Virus record (IMG/VR): IMGVR_UViG_3300008012_000052
Coordinates: 1 to 41,748 of that record
Strand: one strand, 5' to 3'
DNA: 41,748 nt
From: a virus
In this document: positions 17,901 through 24,259 of the stretch, piece by piece
How the letters are laid out: every line of letters starts with the position of its first letter
Position numbering within the stretch: the stretch's first letter is position 1
Notes under the pieces: model-generated
Seen by the model: only the letters and a program-made list of their open reading frames with translations
The model's database searches: none
Told to the model about the DNA's origin: nothing
Translations under genes and position numbers: made by a program

Positions 17901-18203
17901 GCTAGACTTGTAATTTACTTACGTAGTCAACTTAACACACTAGCTAAACCATACTTGTTTGAACCAAATGATAAGATTACCCGTGATGAAATTAAACAAC
18001 AGGTAGAAAGTTTAATGGTTGAACTAGTTGGTCTAAGAGCACTATATGACTTCCTAGTTGTATGTGACGAAACAAACAACACTCCTGCTAGAATTGATAG
18101 AAATGAGCTTTATGTAGATATTGCTATTGAACCAGTCAAAGCAGTTGAATTTATTTACATTCCGCTACGTATCAAGAACACAGGAGAGATCGCAGGTCTA
18201 TAA
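14931..18203 (+). CDS. 18: Tail sheath protein gp18
   Basis: The N-terminus (MALTSPGVEVSVIDESFYTP, RDLVETFGDP, YGLQAAYSYLGVSNRAWVVRAD) and the C-terminal ~400 residues (FNLIATPGYPELIGEMITLNYDRG, YPWFAPAGTRRGG, ARNASALDRVNVARLVIYLRSQLN, DEIKQQVESLMVELV) are typical contractile sheath. It polymerises around the tube and contracts at infection. At 1,090 aa it is far longer than T4 gp18 (659). The extra ~550 residues in the middle carry repeated NG-x-x-W modules (GVFEWNGS, LWYKNSSGTW, TKVWNGDTATW, VHDGTKW, IYRYNGNLASW), probably displayed on the sheath surface. A late promoter and a strong ribosome binding site precede it. Confidence 0.95.
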   Translation: MALTSPGVEVSVIDESFYTPAEPGTTPIIFVATAENKLNGAGTGIAPGTTAANAGKVYLMTSQRDLVETFGDPLFYTDTNNNPIHGGEQNEYGLQAAYSYLGVSNRAWVVRADIDLSALNASSTATAADPENGTYWLDTQTTSWGVFEWNGSALSTSNTSGQTFTNKAPIVITDSTKVAGSSPYTPNGSVGQPGEYAIVAISTIPRLWYKNSSGTWVQVGSANWKASWPSVSSSGSTAPGAGEDFTLNGATITTSGTTFTTLASDIEGAGVTGVTAAVVDGVLEIYNDGTGTDSIILVDGTGTPLADAGISAGTYYAPKLQASKHTSVPEYKTSDSNPRPTGSIWVKTTEPNSGARWRTKVWNGDTATWDAVDAPIFDNGASAIYELDKAGGGANLLPANLYVKTNVTEAATNLANFTIYKRAAAGRTKIVGTAVSSVAVATYSVTIQETIKNSAAYASARTVSITTTGASTDAEVVATQINAAGFANIVASVDSTNRVVIEHTLGGEIRITDTDGLLPLIGFTKYNYSTKAGTANLYAWPGASSNQYEASLWTELTYTASNDAPTALAAQGALWYSSVVDEVDMLVHDGTKWVGLLHSDSPYYAGGVAADQPDPKGPIVSATEPDEQSDGTALKTGDIWISTADLDNYPTIYRYNGNLASWILLDATDQTTENGVLFADARWSINGGSSSAHEAGTIADLLTSSFVDPDAPDPALYPKGMLLWNLRRSGFNVKRFERNYIDLTADNTRFGDEDMSTYYPHRWVTESANESDGKGSFGRKAQRKVVVQKLQSLLNENQDIRDDESRTFNLIATPGYPELIGEMITLNYDRGLTAFVVGDSPMRLTSDATSLNEWATNVNTAVEDNDNGLVSRDEYLGVYYPSGFTSDNAGNNVVVPASHMVLRTIALNDQVAYPWFAPAGTRRGGVTNATSTGYINSEGEFVAAALNEGTRDTLYQNNVNPITFLSGAGLVVFGQKTRARNASALDRVNVARLVIYLRSQLNTLAKPYLFEPNDKITRDEIKQQVESLMVELVGLRALYDFLVVCDETNNTPARIDRNELYVDIAIEPVKAVEFIYIPLRIKNTGEIAGL

Positions 18204-18204
18204 A

Positions 18205-18234
18205 AATTGGGGTCAAGGAAACTTGGCCCTAATT
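18205..18234 (+). terminator. Terminator-like hairpin after gp18
   Basis: AATTGGGGTCAAG and CTTGGCCCTAATT pair around a GAAA tetraloop (13 bp with two G-U pairs). The hairpin is followed by TTGATAAATA rather than a long T-run, so it may attenuate rather than stop transcription. It starts 1 nt after the gp18 stop codon. Confidence 0.65.
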
Positions 18235-18235
18235 T

Positions 18236-18243
18236 GATAAATA
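18236..18243 (+). promoter_or_regulatory. Late promoter octamer for the tail tube gene
   Basis: GATAAATACTT begins 1 nt after the hairpin and ends 24 nt before the gp19 ATG. The leader contains AAGGAG. Confidence 0.82.
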
Positions 18244-18267
18244 CTTGTGTATTAAGGAGAACAATAG

Positions 18268-18906
18268 ATGGCAATCTCAACACTATTAAATTTAACGGTA
18301 CCATTAGCTAATGATACAACATCAAGCTCACAAGGCTTGTTGATGCCTAAGCTACAATATCGTTTCCGTGTTACATTAGAAAACTTTGGTATTTCAGGTG
18401 ACACTCAAGAACTTACAAAACAAGTTATTGATGCTACTCGTCCTACTTTGAGTTTTGATCCAATTGTACTTGAAGTGTACAACTCAAAAATTCATATGGC
18501 GGGTAAACACACATGGAACACCGTGTCATTAAACTTACGTGATGATGTAAGTGGTAATGTGCAAAAACTAGTTGGTGAACAACTACAGAAACAATTTGAC
18601 TTTTTTGAACAAGCAAGCGCAGCTACTGGCCAAGATTACAAATTCTTACAAAGAATTGAAGTCCTTGATGGTGGTAACGGTACAAACACTCCAGCAGTGC
18701 TTGAAACTTGGGAACTATATGGATGTTTCCTAACACAAGTTGATTACGGCAGCATGTCATATGGTGAATCAAACCCAATGACGGTTGCACTAACAATTCA
18801 ATACGATAATGCAGTGCAACTTGATCAAGGTGTTGGTACACCAAATGGGTTCCAAGATAGAACCATTGATAGCGGCACTGGTGCAACAGGCGCAGCAGCT
18901 CTTTAA
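18268..18906 (+). CDS. 19: Tail tube protein gp19
   Basis: The product (212 aa) matches marine T4-like gp19: LMPKLQYRFRVTLENFG, ELTKQVIDATRPTLSFDPIVLEVYNS, GKHTWNTVSLNLRDD and LQKQFDFFEQASAATGQDYKF. gp19 stacks as hexamers to form the inner tube through which DNA passes. The length is near that of marine homologues and longer than T4 gp19 (163 aa). AAGGAG lies at good spacing. The gene is bracketed by its own late promoter and by a strong terminator, so it is probably a separate, highly expressed transcript. Confidence 0.95.
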   Translation: MAISTLLNLTVPLANDTTSSSQGLLMPKLQYRFRVTLENFGISGDTQELTKQVIDATRPTLSFDPIVLEVYNSKIHMAGKHTWNTVSLNLRDDVSGNVQKLVGEQLQKQFDFFEQASAATGQDYKFLQRIEVLDGGNGTNTPAVLETWELYGCFLTQVDYGSMSYGESNPMTVALTIQYDNAVQLDQGVGTPNGFQDRTIDSGTGATGAAAL

Positions 18907-18926
18907 TAATTAAATGAGATTGTCTT

Positions 18927-18959
18927 AAATAAGGAGTCTTTACGGCTCCTTATTTTTTT
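18927..18959 (+). terminator. Rho-independent terminator after gp19
   Basis: AAATAAGGAG and CTCCTTATTT form a 10-bp stem with a 9-nt loop, followed by a run of 7 T. This is one of the clearest terminators in the window. Confidence 0.9.
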
Positions 18960-18960
18960 G

Positions 18961-18968
18961 GATAAATA
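18961..18968 (+). promoter_or_regulatory. Late promoter octamer, 4 nt before the next ATG
   Basis: GATAAATACTATATG: the octamer starts 1 nt after the terminator T-run and stops 4 nt before the start codon, leaving no room for a ribosome binding site. Confidence 0.78.
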
Positions 18969-18972
18969 CTAT

Positions 18973-20280
18973 ATGGCAAGTAAACTTTATGATAATTTTA
19001 GTGGTAGAGGAAATCCTAAAGGTATTTTAGGAGACTTTCAACATGCTGCCGAGCTTTATAGAAAAAATAACTTTAGACTAAGTCCTAAAGTTAAATTTTT
19101 ATATCACGTTGTATTGAATATAAATCCAATTGCACTTGCATCGTTAGGATCGAGTATACAAAGTGCTTTAAGTACAAGAGAGATAAATCTACTTGCACAA
19201 ACCGTTGACTTGCCAACATATACAACTCAAATGGAAACAAAGAATCAATACAACAGAAAAAAACTTGTGCAAACAAAACTTAATTATGATCCTGTGTCTT
19301 TAATTTTCCATGATGATAATGCAGGATTAACTACACTACTCTGGGAAGCATATTACAGATATTATTTTCAAGATGGCAACTATTCTACTAGAACATCAAC
19401 AGGTAGACCAAATTCCTATCGTGTTGGACTATATGATCCTGAACCATTAAACTTGTATAGGCACGGTCTTGATAGATATAATTTTACAGAAGCACCGTTT
19501 TTTGATAGCATAGTTATACATCAACTACATCCGCAAAATGAAATATCAAAATTTACAAGTTATACACTTGTTAATCCATTAATTGAAAGTCATAGACATG
19601 ATACTTTAGATCAAACATCCGGAAGTGGATTAATGAAAAACACAATGTCTATTCAATATGAAACCGTGCTGTATAATAGAGGTACTACTACACAAGATAA
19701 TCCTGCAGGATTTGGAGATGATGCACATTATGATACAACACCAAGTCCATATGCTTATAGCTCGGCTAACGAAAGCGATGTAACACCTTTTGAAAATAAC
19801 AGCATAAGTTTAGAGGGTTGGGCAGGAATATTTTTTGATGCTGTGTTAAAAACAATTACACAATCTGATTTACAAAATCAACGTAGTGTAATTGACAAGC
19901 AAGCAATTACACCTCCTATAACAACTAATCAACCATTGAGTTTGTTTAATAATGTTATTGTTCCTAGACCAGATACAATAACAGGCACAACTCAAACATC
20001 TGCAACAAATACAAACTGGGCATCAGTACTTAATGGCATAGCAAAAGACAAAAACACTTTAACTAATCAGCAAAAATTAAATGATTTTAGTAGAGTAGCA
20101 TTTGGACTAGCAGACAACGATAGCGGTAGAAGTATATTTGAAAGTAAACTTGCATATGATAATCTTTCAGACGCTGCTACTTTACAAGTTCAAACAGCAG
20201 TTACTTTAAATGCAAACGAAATTGCAAACGGTAATGTACAAGGACTTAGAAACGATTTACAAAAACTAGGAATATTATAA
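18973..20280 (+). CDS. Virion structural protein, tail-tube-like (gp19-like)
   Basis: The product (435 aa from ATG 18973) contains KFLYHVVLNINP, LLAQTVDLPTYTTQMETKNQYNRKKLVQTKLNYDPVSLIFHDDNAG, LLWEAYYRYYFQDGNY and MSIQYETVLYN. The order of strands (substrate strand, VDLP.Y, NQYNRK, FHDDN, YEAVLYN) is that of tube-fold proteins such as gp19 and the baseplate tube cap and initiator (gp48, gp54). I therefore infer a tube-like or baseplate-hub component. It is not the portal gp20, whose motifs are absent. The upstream TTG at 18958 was rejected because it lies inside the promoter. The 3' part is Thr/Asn-rich and more variable. Confidence 0.75.
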   Translation: MASKLYDNFSGRGNPKGILGDFQHAAELYRKNNFRLSPKVKFLYHVVLNINPIALASLGSSIQSALSTREINLLAQTVDLPTYTTQMETKNQYNRKKLVQTKLNYDPVSLIFHDDNAGLTTLLWEAYYRYYFQDGNYSTRTSTGRPNSYRVGLYDPEPLNLYRHGLDRYNFTEAPFFDSIVIHQLHPQNEISKFTSYTLVNPLIESHRHDTLDQTSGSGLMKNTMSIQYETVLYNRGTTTQDNPAGFGDDAHYDTTPSPYAYSSANESDVTPFENNSISLEGWAGIFFDAVLKTITQSDLQNQRSVIDKQAITPPITTNQPLSLFNNVIVPRPDTITGTTQTSATNTNWASVLNGIAKDKNTLTNQQKLNDFSRVAFGLADNDSGRSIFESKLAYDNLSDAATLQVQTAVTLNANEIANGNVQGLRNDLQKLGIL

Positions 20281-20281
20281 T

Positions 20282-20656
20282 ATGAGTTCAGTAACAGATG
20301 CAAGTATTAATCCATCAACAGATAGTGCAAGTGAAATAAAACAATTCTTTGATCAGTATTTTTCTAATCCAATACAATATTCTAGTAACGAAGTTGATAG
20401 TGTTGTAGGATTTTTTACAAAACGTGGTTTTGATCAACAAGCCAGTATCAGTGTAGCAACTACATTATTACAACAAGCAAAAGTAGAAAAGAAACCAATC
20501 TTTCAATTATTAGATACACTGAAAGGTTTAGATAGTATACAATTAAGTAAATTAATTGCAGCAATACTTAATAGTAATCGTAGTTATACAAGTGCTTTAG
20601 GATATGTTAATAATGAAAATGGTGAAACAACCGAAAGTAGGAACATTATTGTTTAA
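20282..20656 (+). CDS. Hypothetical structural-cluster protein, 124 aa
   Basis: The soluble product has the segments EIKQFFDQYFSNPIQYSSNEVDSVVGFFTKRGFDQQASISVATTLLQQAK and LLDTLKGLDSIQLSKLIAAILNSNR. A similar small helical protein accompanies the tube-like gene and gp4 in marine T4-like phages as I recall them, so it is probably a conserved virion or assembly protein, but no function is known. It starts 1 nt after the preceding stop and overlaps the gp4 start (TAATG), so it is part of the 18973-21656 transcript. Confidence 0.75.
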   Translation: MSSVTDASINPSTDSASEIKQFFDQYFSNPIQYSSNEVDSVVGFFTKRGFDQQASISVATTLLQQAKVEKKPIFQLLDTLKGLDSIQLSKLIAAILNSNRSYTSALGYVNNENGETTESRNIIV

Positions 20657-21093
20657 TGGCACGCTTTGCACAAGGAAAGTATACTTTAAAAAATCCTTCT
20701 AAGTACATTGGTGGTAGAACACCGACTTATAGAAGTAGTTGGGAATTTGCTTTCATGCGTATGTGTGATACTAATGAAAGTATTACAAAATGGGCCAGTG
20801 AAGCAATAAAGATTCCATACAGAAATCCTTTAAGTGGAAAATTTACAATCTACGTTCCAGATTTTTTTGTTGTTTACACTGATAGAAATGGCAAGCAACA
20901 TGTAGAACTTATAGAAGTAAAACCTAGTAATCACACTCTTAAAGAAAAAACTGGCCGCAGTAGAACTAACCAATTACATTTTGCAGTTAATCAAGCCAAA
21001 TGGACTGCTGCTAGAGCATATTGTAAACAAAAAGGTATGACGTTTAGAATAGTTACTGAAAATGAAATGTTTCACCAAGGTAAAAGAAGATGA
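20656..21093 (+). CDS. 4: Head completion protein gp4
   Basis: The product (145 aa) matches T4 gp4 in length (150) and order: QGKYTLKNPSKYIGG, YRSSWEFAFMRMCD, KWASEAIKIPYRNPL, YVPDFFVVYTDRNGKQHVELIEVKP. Asp69 and Glu87-x-Lys89 reproduce the PD-(D/E)xK nuclease-like active site known in this family. In T4 the protein completes the filled head and is needed for tail joining, possibly by trimming DNA ends. Its start and end overlap the neighbouring genes, so translation is coupled. Confidence 0.92.
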   Translation: MARFAQGKYTLKNPSKYIGGRTPTYRSSWEFAFMRMCDTNESITKWASEAIKIPYRNPLSGKFTIYVPDFFVVYTDRNGKQHVELIEVKPSNHTLKEKTGRSRTNQLHFAVNQAKWTAARAYCKQKGMTFRIVTENEMFHQGKRR

Positions 21094-21656
21094 AAATAGC
21101 ATTTGTTCATATTCCTAAAACAGGAGGTGCAAGTGTTTATCGTTGGTGGTATAAAAATTTAAGAAATTCTAACTTTCAATTTGTAAGAAACGGACATGAA
21201 TTCATAGGAAACATAAAAGAAGATTACGATAAAAGTTTTACAATAACAAGAAATACATGGAATAGATTAATAAGTCTTTATGTATTTCAAGAACAAAAAT
21301 GTTATCAAAAAATAAGAAAAAATCACAAAGTAGATTTTTATAAAGATATTTTAAATGCATGGAATAAAGGAATAGAATACTATATTGAATATAGTCTTGA
21401 CAATAATTTTAATGGAACACATTGTCAAATAGAATATACAAAAGGTGTAGAACATATATTTTCAACTGAAAACTTGAAACAAGATTTTGCTACTATACAA
21501 CAATGGGCCGATTGTTATATTCCTTTAGAAAAAAATGTGCATGTTGGAAAATATAATAAAAAAGAATTTATGACAAAAAAATTTATAGACTTTGTGGGTA
21601 ATAAATTTCAAAAAGAAATAGAATACTTTTCCTATGCTCCTATACTAGATAAATAA
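21090..21656 (+). CDS. Sulfotransferase-like protein
   Basis: The product (188 aa) starts with FVHIPKTGGASVYRWW; HIPKTGG (residues 7-13) is the 5'-phosphosulfate loop of PAPS-dependent sulfotransferases of the Sulfotransfer_2 type. FTITRNTWNRLISLY supplies the 3'-phosphate site (R54, S62). The rest is short and AT-rich, so it is near the minimum size for the fold. Such enzymes transfer sulfate to carbohydrate hydroxyls or amines. It is fused into the late head-gene transcript by an ATGA overlap with gp4, which suggests action during virion assembly. The acceptor is unknown: a virion glycan or a host surface sugar. Confidence 0.82.
   Translation: MKIAFVHIPKTGGASVYRWWYKNLRNSNFQFVRNGHEFIGNIKEDYDKSFTITRNTWNRLISLYVFQEQKCYQKIRKNHKVDFYKDILNAWNKGIEYYIEYSLDNNFNGTHCQIEYTKGVEHIFSTENLKQDFATIQQWADCYIPLEKNVHVGKYNKKEFMTKKFIDFVGNKFQKEIEYFSYAPILDK
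21648..21655 (+). promoter_or_regulatory. Late promoter octamer for gp16
   Basis: GATAAATA overlaps the Asp-Lys-stop codons of the sulfotransferase gene and ends 26 nt before the gp16 ATG. Confidence 0.75.
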
Positions 21657-21681
21657 TAGTAGCATATAATGGATAACTACT

Positions 21682-22173
21682 ATGACAAAAAAATTAGAAG
21701 AATTGTTAAATTTACCTGATAACCAAGACATTGTTGATGAACAACAAGAAAAAGCAGAAGCAGCAGTTATTTCACATGAAGATACATTCCGTGATATTGC
21801 AGAGTTTGACAAAATAGCAAGTGCATTGCCTGCTGTAAAAGGTTTAGGTGATTTGGCAGACAAAGAACTAAATGAAGTTGCTGACAAAGCAATGACTGCA
21901 TATGACGACCTAATGGACTTGGGTATGAATGTTGAAAGTCGTTATAGTGGCAGAGTTTTTGAAGTTGCAGGTACTATGTTAAAAACCAGTCTTGATGCAA
22001 AAGTTGCAAAACTAGATAAAAAACTTAAAATGGTAGAACTACAACTTAAAAAAGAAAAAATGGATAGAGACAGCGGATCCGGTGATGGCGGTATTACTGA
22101 AGGCGAAGGGTTTGTAGTTACAGATAGAAATAGTCTTTTACAAAAGCTAAAAGGACTTGATAATGATAAATAG
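21682..22173 (+). CDS. 16: Small terminase subunit gp16
   Basis: The product (163 aa; T4 gp16 is 164) has the marine gp16 pattern: FRDIAEFDKIASALPAVKGLGDLADKELNEVADKAM, YDDLMDLGMNVESRYSGRVFEVAGTMLKTSLDAKVAKLDKKLKMVELQLKKEKMD (central coiled coil) and TDRNSLLQKLKGLD. gp16 forms a ring that recognises DNA and regulates gp17 during packaging. The ribosome binding site is weak. A nearby ATG at 21669 is out of frame. Two genes separate it from gp17, unlike the adjacent 16-17 pair of T4. Confidence 0.9.
   Translation: MTKKLEELLNLPDNQDIVDEQQEKAEAAVISHEDTFRDIAEFDKIASALPAVKGLGDLADKELNEVADKAMTAYDDLMDLGMNVESRYSGRVFEVAGTMLKTSLDAKVAKLDKKLKMVELQLKKEKMDRDSGSGDGGITEGEGFVVTDRNSLLQKLKGLDNDK
22165..22172 (+). 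promoter_or_regulatory. Late promoter octamer for the 22196 gene
   Basis: GATAAATAG overlaps the Asp-Lys-stop of gp16 and ends 23 nt before the next ATG, which has AGGA in its leader. Confidence 0.75.
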
Positions 22174-22195
22174 TAGTATAGTTTAGGATACGACA

Positions 22196-22750
22196 ATGAA
22201 AAAATTTGCAGATTATTTAATTGAATCTAAAAAAACATATGAATTTAAAATCGGAGTTGCTGGCGAGCTGCCTGAAGATTTTGAAAACCGCATGGAAACT
22301 GCACTACAAAAGTTTGCTTGTACAAAGATGAGTGCAGGTAAAAAAACACCTATTCAAGAACGTCCGTTGGACTTTCCTCAATTACAAAATACAGACGTTA
22401 CCTACTATGAAGTAGAATGTTCATATCCTACAACAATACAAGTTTTACAAGAATACATTGGTAGTTGCTGTGCTATTCCTCAAAGCCACATTATTGTACG
22501 TAATCCAAACGAACCACAAGAACTATATCAGCAAGAAGATACAAAAGACGAATATGTAGCAAAACTTACACAAGAAGACATGGGCGGAGAAAGCGCACAA
22601 GAAGATGCAGGCAGCGCTCGTGTTATGAATTTGTTGAAAGAATTAGAAACAGTCCGTAAAGAAAGATCAAACGATTATGTTGGTGAGGCTCCTGCAGGAG
22701 AGAGCAAAGATATCGGCGATGCTGAAAACAGCAAGGCAGTGTTATCATGA
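22196..22750 (+). CDS. Conserved T4-like hypothetical protein, 184 aa
   Basis: The product begins MKKFADYLIESKKTYEFKIGVAGELPEDFE, then TALQKFACTKMSAGKKTPIQERPLDFPQLQNTDVTYYEVECSYPTT and a tail rich in Gln, Glu and Asp. The GELP.DFE..METALQK and TPIQE.PLDFP patterns recall a conserved protein beside the terminase genes in marine T4-like phages; its function is unassigned as far as I know. It is probably a structural or core component, since it is under a late promoter and coupled to the next gene by ATGA. Confidence 0.75.
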   Translation: MKKFADYLIESKKTYEFKIGVAGELPEDFENRMETALQKFACTKMSAGKKTPIQERPLDFPQLQNTDVTYYEVECSYPTTIQVLQEYIGSCCAIPQSHIIVRNPNEPQELYQQEDTKDEYVAKLTQEDMGGESAQEDAGSARVMNLLKELETVRKERSNDYVGEAPAGESKDIGDAENSKAVLS

Positions 22751-24201
22751 AACGTAAAGAAATCCTAACAGAAAATCCTCTAGCAATTGCACTTATGGGC
22801 GCACTAGTTGGTATGGGACTAGAAAAAGAAAAAGCAAAAAAAGCAGCAGCACAAGCTGTAAATCAAGCACAATCAGGTAAAGCAGCACCAGCAGCAGCAA
22901 CAGCACCACAGGGTGCAGATTATAATCAAATTATGAAACGTGGCAGTAGAGGCGAAGGTGTTAAGCAACTACAAATAAACTTAGGTATGACAGGTCCAGA
23001 AGTTGATGGTATTTTTGGTCCTGCTACAGAAAAAGCAGTTAAAACATTTCAACAAAATTCAGGTGCAAAGGTTGATGGTATTGTTGGTCCAGAAACTAGA
23101 GGCATGATTGAAAAATATGCAGGTAATAATGATGAACCAGCAGCAAGTTCTCCTCCACAAAGTACAACCCCAAGTTCAACAAAGCCGTGGAGAGCTGTAA
23201 ATCCTCAACCACCAGGTTATGGACGTCAAGTAAATAAAATTCTAATTACAGATGGTAGTAGATATTATTATGTAGGTGCCGAACCAGAAAATGGAAAATA
23301 TACAGGCGGTGGACCAGTAAAGATAGGTGCCGACGGCAAACCAACTGGTATTGAAAATTTAAAAGGATTTCAAACTGATGCTGATAACGTAGACATGAGC
23401 GGGGTAAAGGAGTCAATTATGACAGACAAAAAACAATTAGACGAAGCAAGCATTAACATTAATGGTGCTGATGCAAGTGAAGTAGCAGAAATACTACGTA
23501 TGATGCAACTAGCAGGAGCACCGGGTGCAAAAGTAGTTGAACCAGACGATATTAATCCAGGTCCAAAACCTTGCCCAATATGCGGAAAGATTCACGGTCC
23601 AAGTCAACCAATGGGCGGCTGTGGTGCAAAACCAAAAGAGCCAGGCATGGGCGATATGATCAAATTAATGGCCCCAGAAGAAGCAGTTGCAGAAGGCGAA
23701 GATAAAATAAACAATCCAGCATATTTAGATATAATAAAAAATTTACTAATGCGAGCAAAAAGCACTGAAGAATTTAAAGATTATCTAAACAATGAAATGG
23801 ACGAAGATCCTAAATTTGGACAATGGATGAATTATTATGCAAAACACACTCCACTAGGTAAAAGAGCAATAAACGTTTATTTCGGTCGTGACGTAATAGG
23901 CGAAGAAGAAGATTATGACGGTGATTTTCAAGATGCTAGTACAGAGCCAGATGAAACATATATGAATGATGTTAGTGCTAGTATTCCAGCAGGAAATGAC
24001 ATGCACAAAGAAAAAGGATCATACCCAGCAACAGCAGGTGGTGACAATCCTATGAATACCAAAGAAAGCATCAAGGCAAGATTGTTACAAGCTCTTTCAG
24101 AAAAGAAAGCAAAACCAGATTATATTGATATTGACGGTGACGGTGACAAAAAAGAGCCAATGAAAAAAGCCATCAAAGATAAAGAGAAAAAGAAGGACTA
24201 A
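22747..24201 (+). CDS. Virion-associated protein with peptidoglycan-binding domain
   Basis: The product (484 aa) has an Ala-rich N-terminus, then a PG_binding_1 domain at residues ~64-122 (RGSRGEGVKQLQINLG, VDGIFGPATEKAVKTFQ, VDGIVGPETRGMI). A small Cys/His cluster follows (C276-x2-C279, H283, C292) that could bind zinc. The C-terminus has DYIDIDGDGDKKEPMKKAIKDKEKKKD, a DxDxDG calcium-loop-like motif with a basic tail. No lytic catalytic domain is visible, so it probably binds rather than cuts the cell wall. Long disordered Pro/Ser linkers join the parts. It may be carried in the virion for cell entry, or be a core component processed in the head. It is upstream of gp17, separated by a terminator. 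Confidence 0.78.
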   Translation: MKRKEILTENPLAIALMGALVGMGLEKEKAKKAAAQAVNQAQSGKAAPAAATAPQGADYNQIMKRGSRGEGVKQLQINLGMTGPEVDGIFGPATEKAVKTFQQNSGAKVDGIVGPETRGMIEKYAGNNDEPAASSPPQSTTPSSTKPWRAVNPQPPGYGRQVNKILITDGSRYYYVGAEPENGKYTGGGPVKIGADGKPTGIENLKGFQTDADNVDMSGVKESIMTDKKQLDEASININGADASEVAEILRMMQLAGAPGAKVVEPDDINPGPKPCPICGKIHGPSQPMGGCGAKPKEPGMGDMIKLMAPEEAVAEGEDKINNPAYLDIIKNLLMRAKSTEEFKDYLNNEMDEDPKFGQWMNYYAKHTPLGKRAINVYFGRDVIGEEEDYDGDFQDASTEPDETYMNDVSASIPAGNDMHKEKGSYPATAGGDNPMNTKESIKARLLQALSEKKAKPDYIDIDGDGDKKEPMKKAIKDKEKKKD

Positions 24202-24219
24202 TTCATCCCCCCAGAACTC

Positions 24220-24246
24220 AATAGCGCCTTAGGGCGCTATTTTTTT
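24220..24246 (+). terminator. Rho-independent terminator before gp17
   Basis: AATAGCGCC and GGCGCTATT form a 9-bp perfect stem with a TTAG loop, followed by 7 T. It lies 18 nt after the stop of the peptidoglycan-binding gene. Confidence 0.9.
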
Positions 24247-24247
24247 G

Positions 24248-24255
24248 GTTAAATA
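24248..24255 (+). promoter_or_regulatory. Late promoter variant for gp17
   Basis: GTTAAATAC starts 1 nt after the terminator T-run and ends 4 nt before the gp17 ATG. It departs from the octamer at two positions (GTTAAATA), so it may be weaker. Confidence 0.6.
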
Positions 24256-24259
24256 CAAC

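Noticed and set aside
18973-20280. The gene after gp19 as portal gp20
   Set aside because: Position would suggest it, but length (435 aa), NQYNRK/FHDDN/YEAVLYN-type strands and lack of portal motifs fit a tube-like protein.
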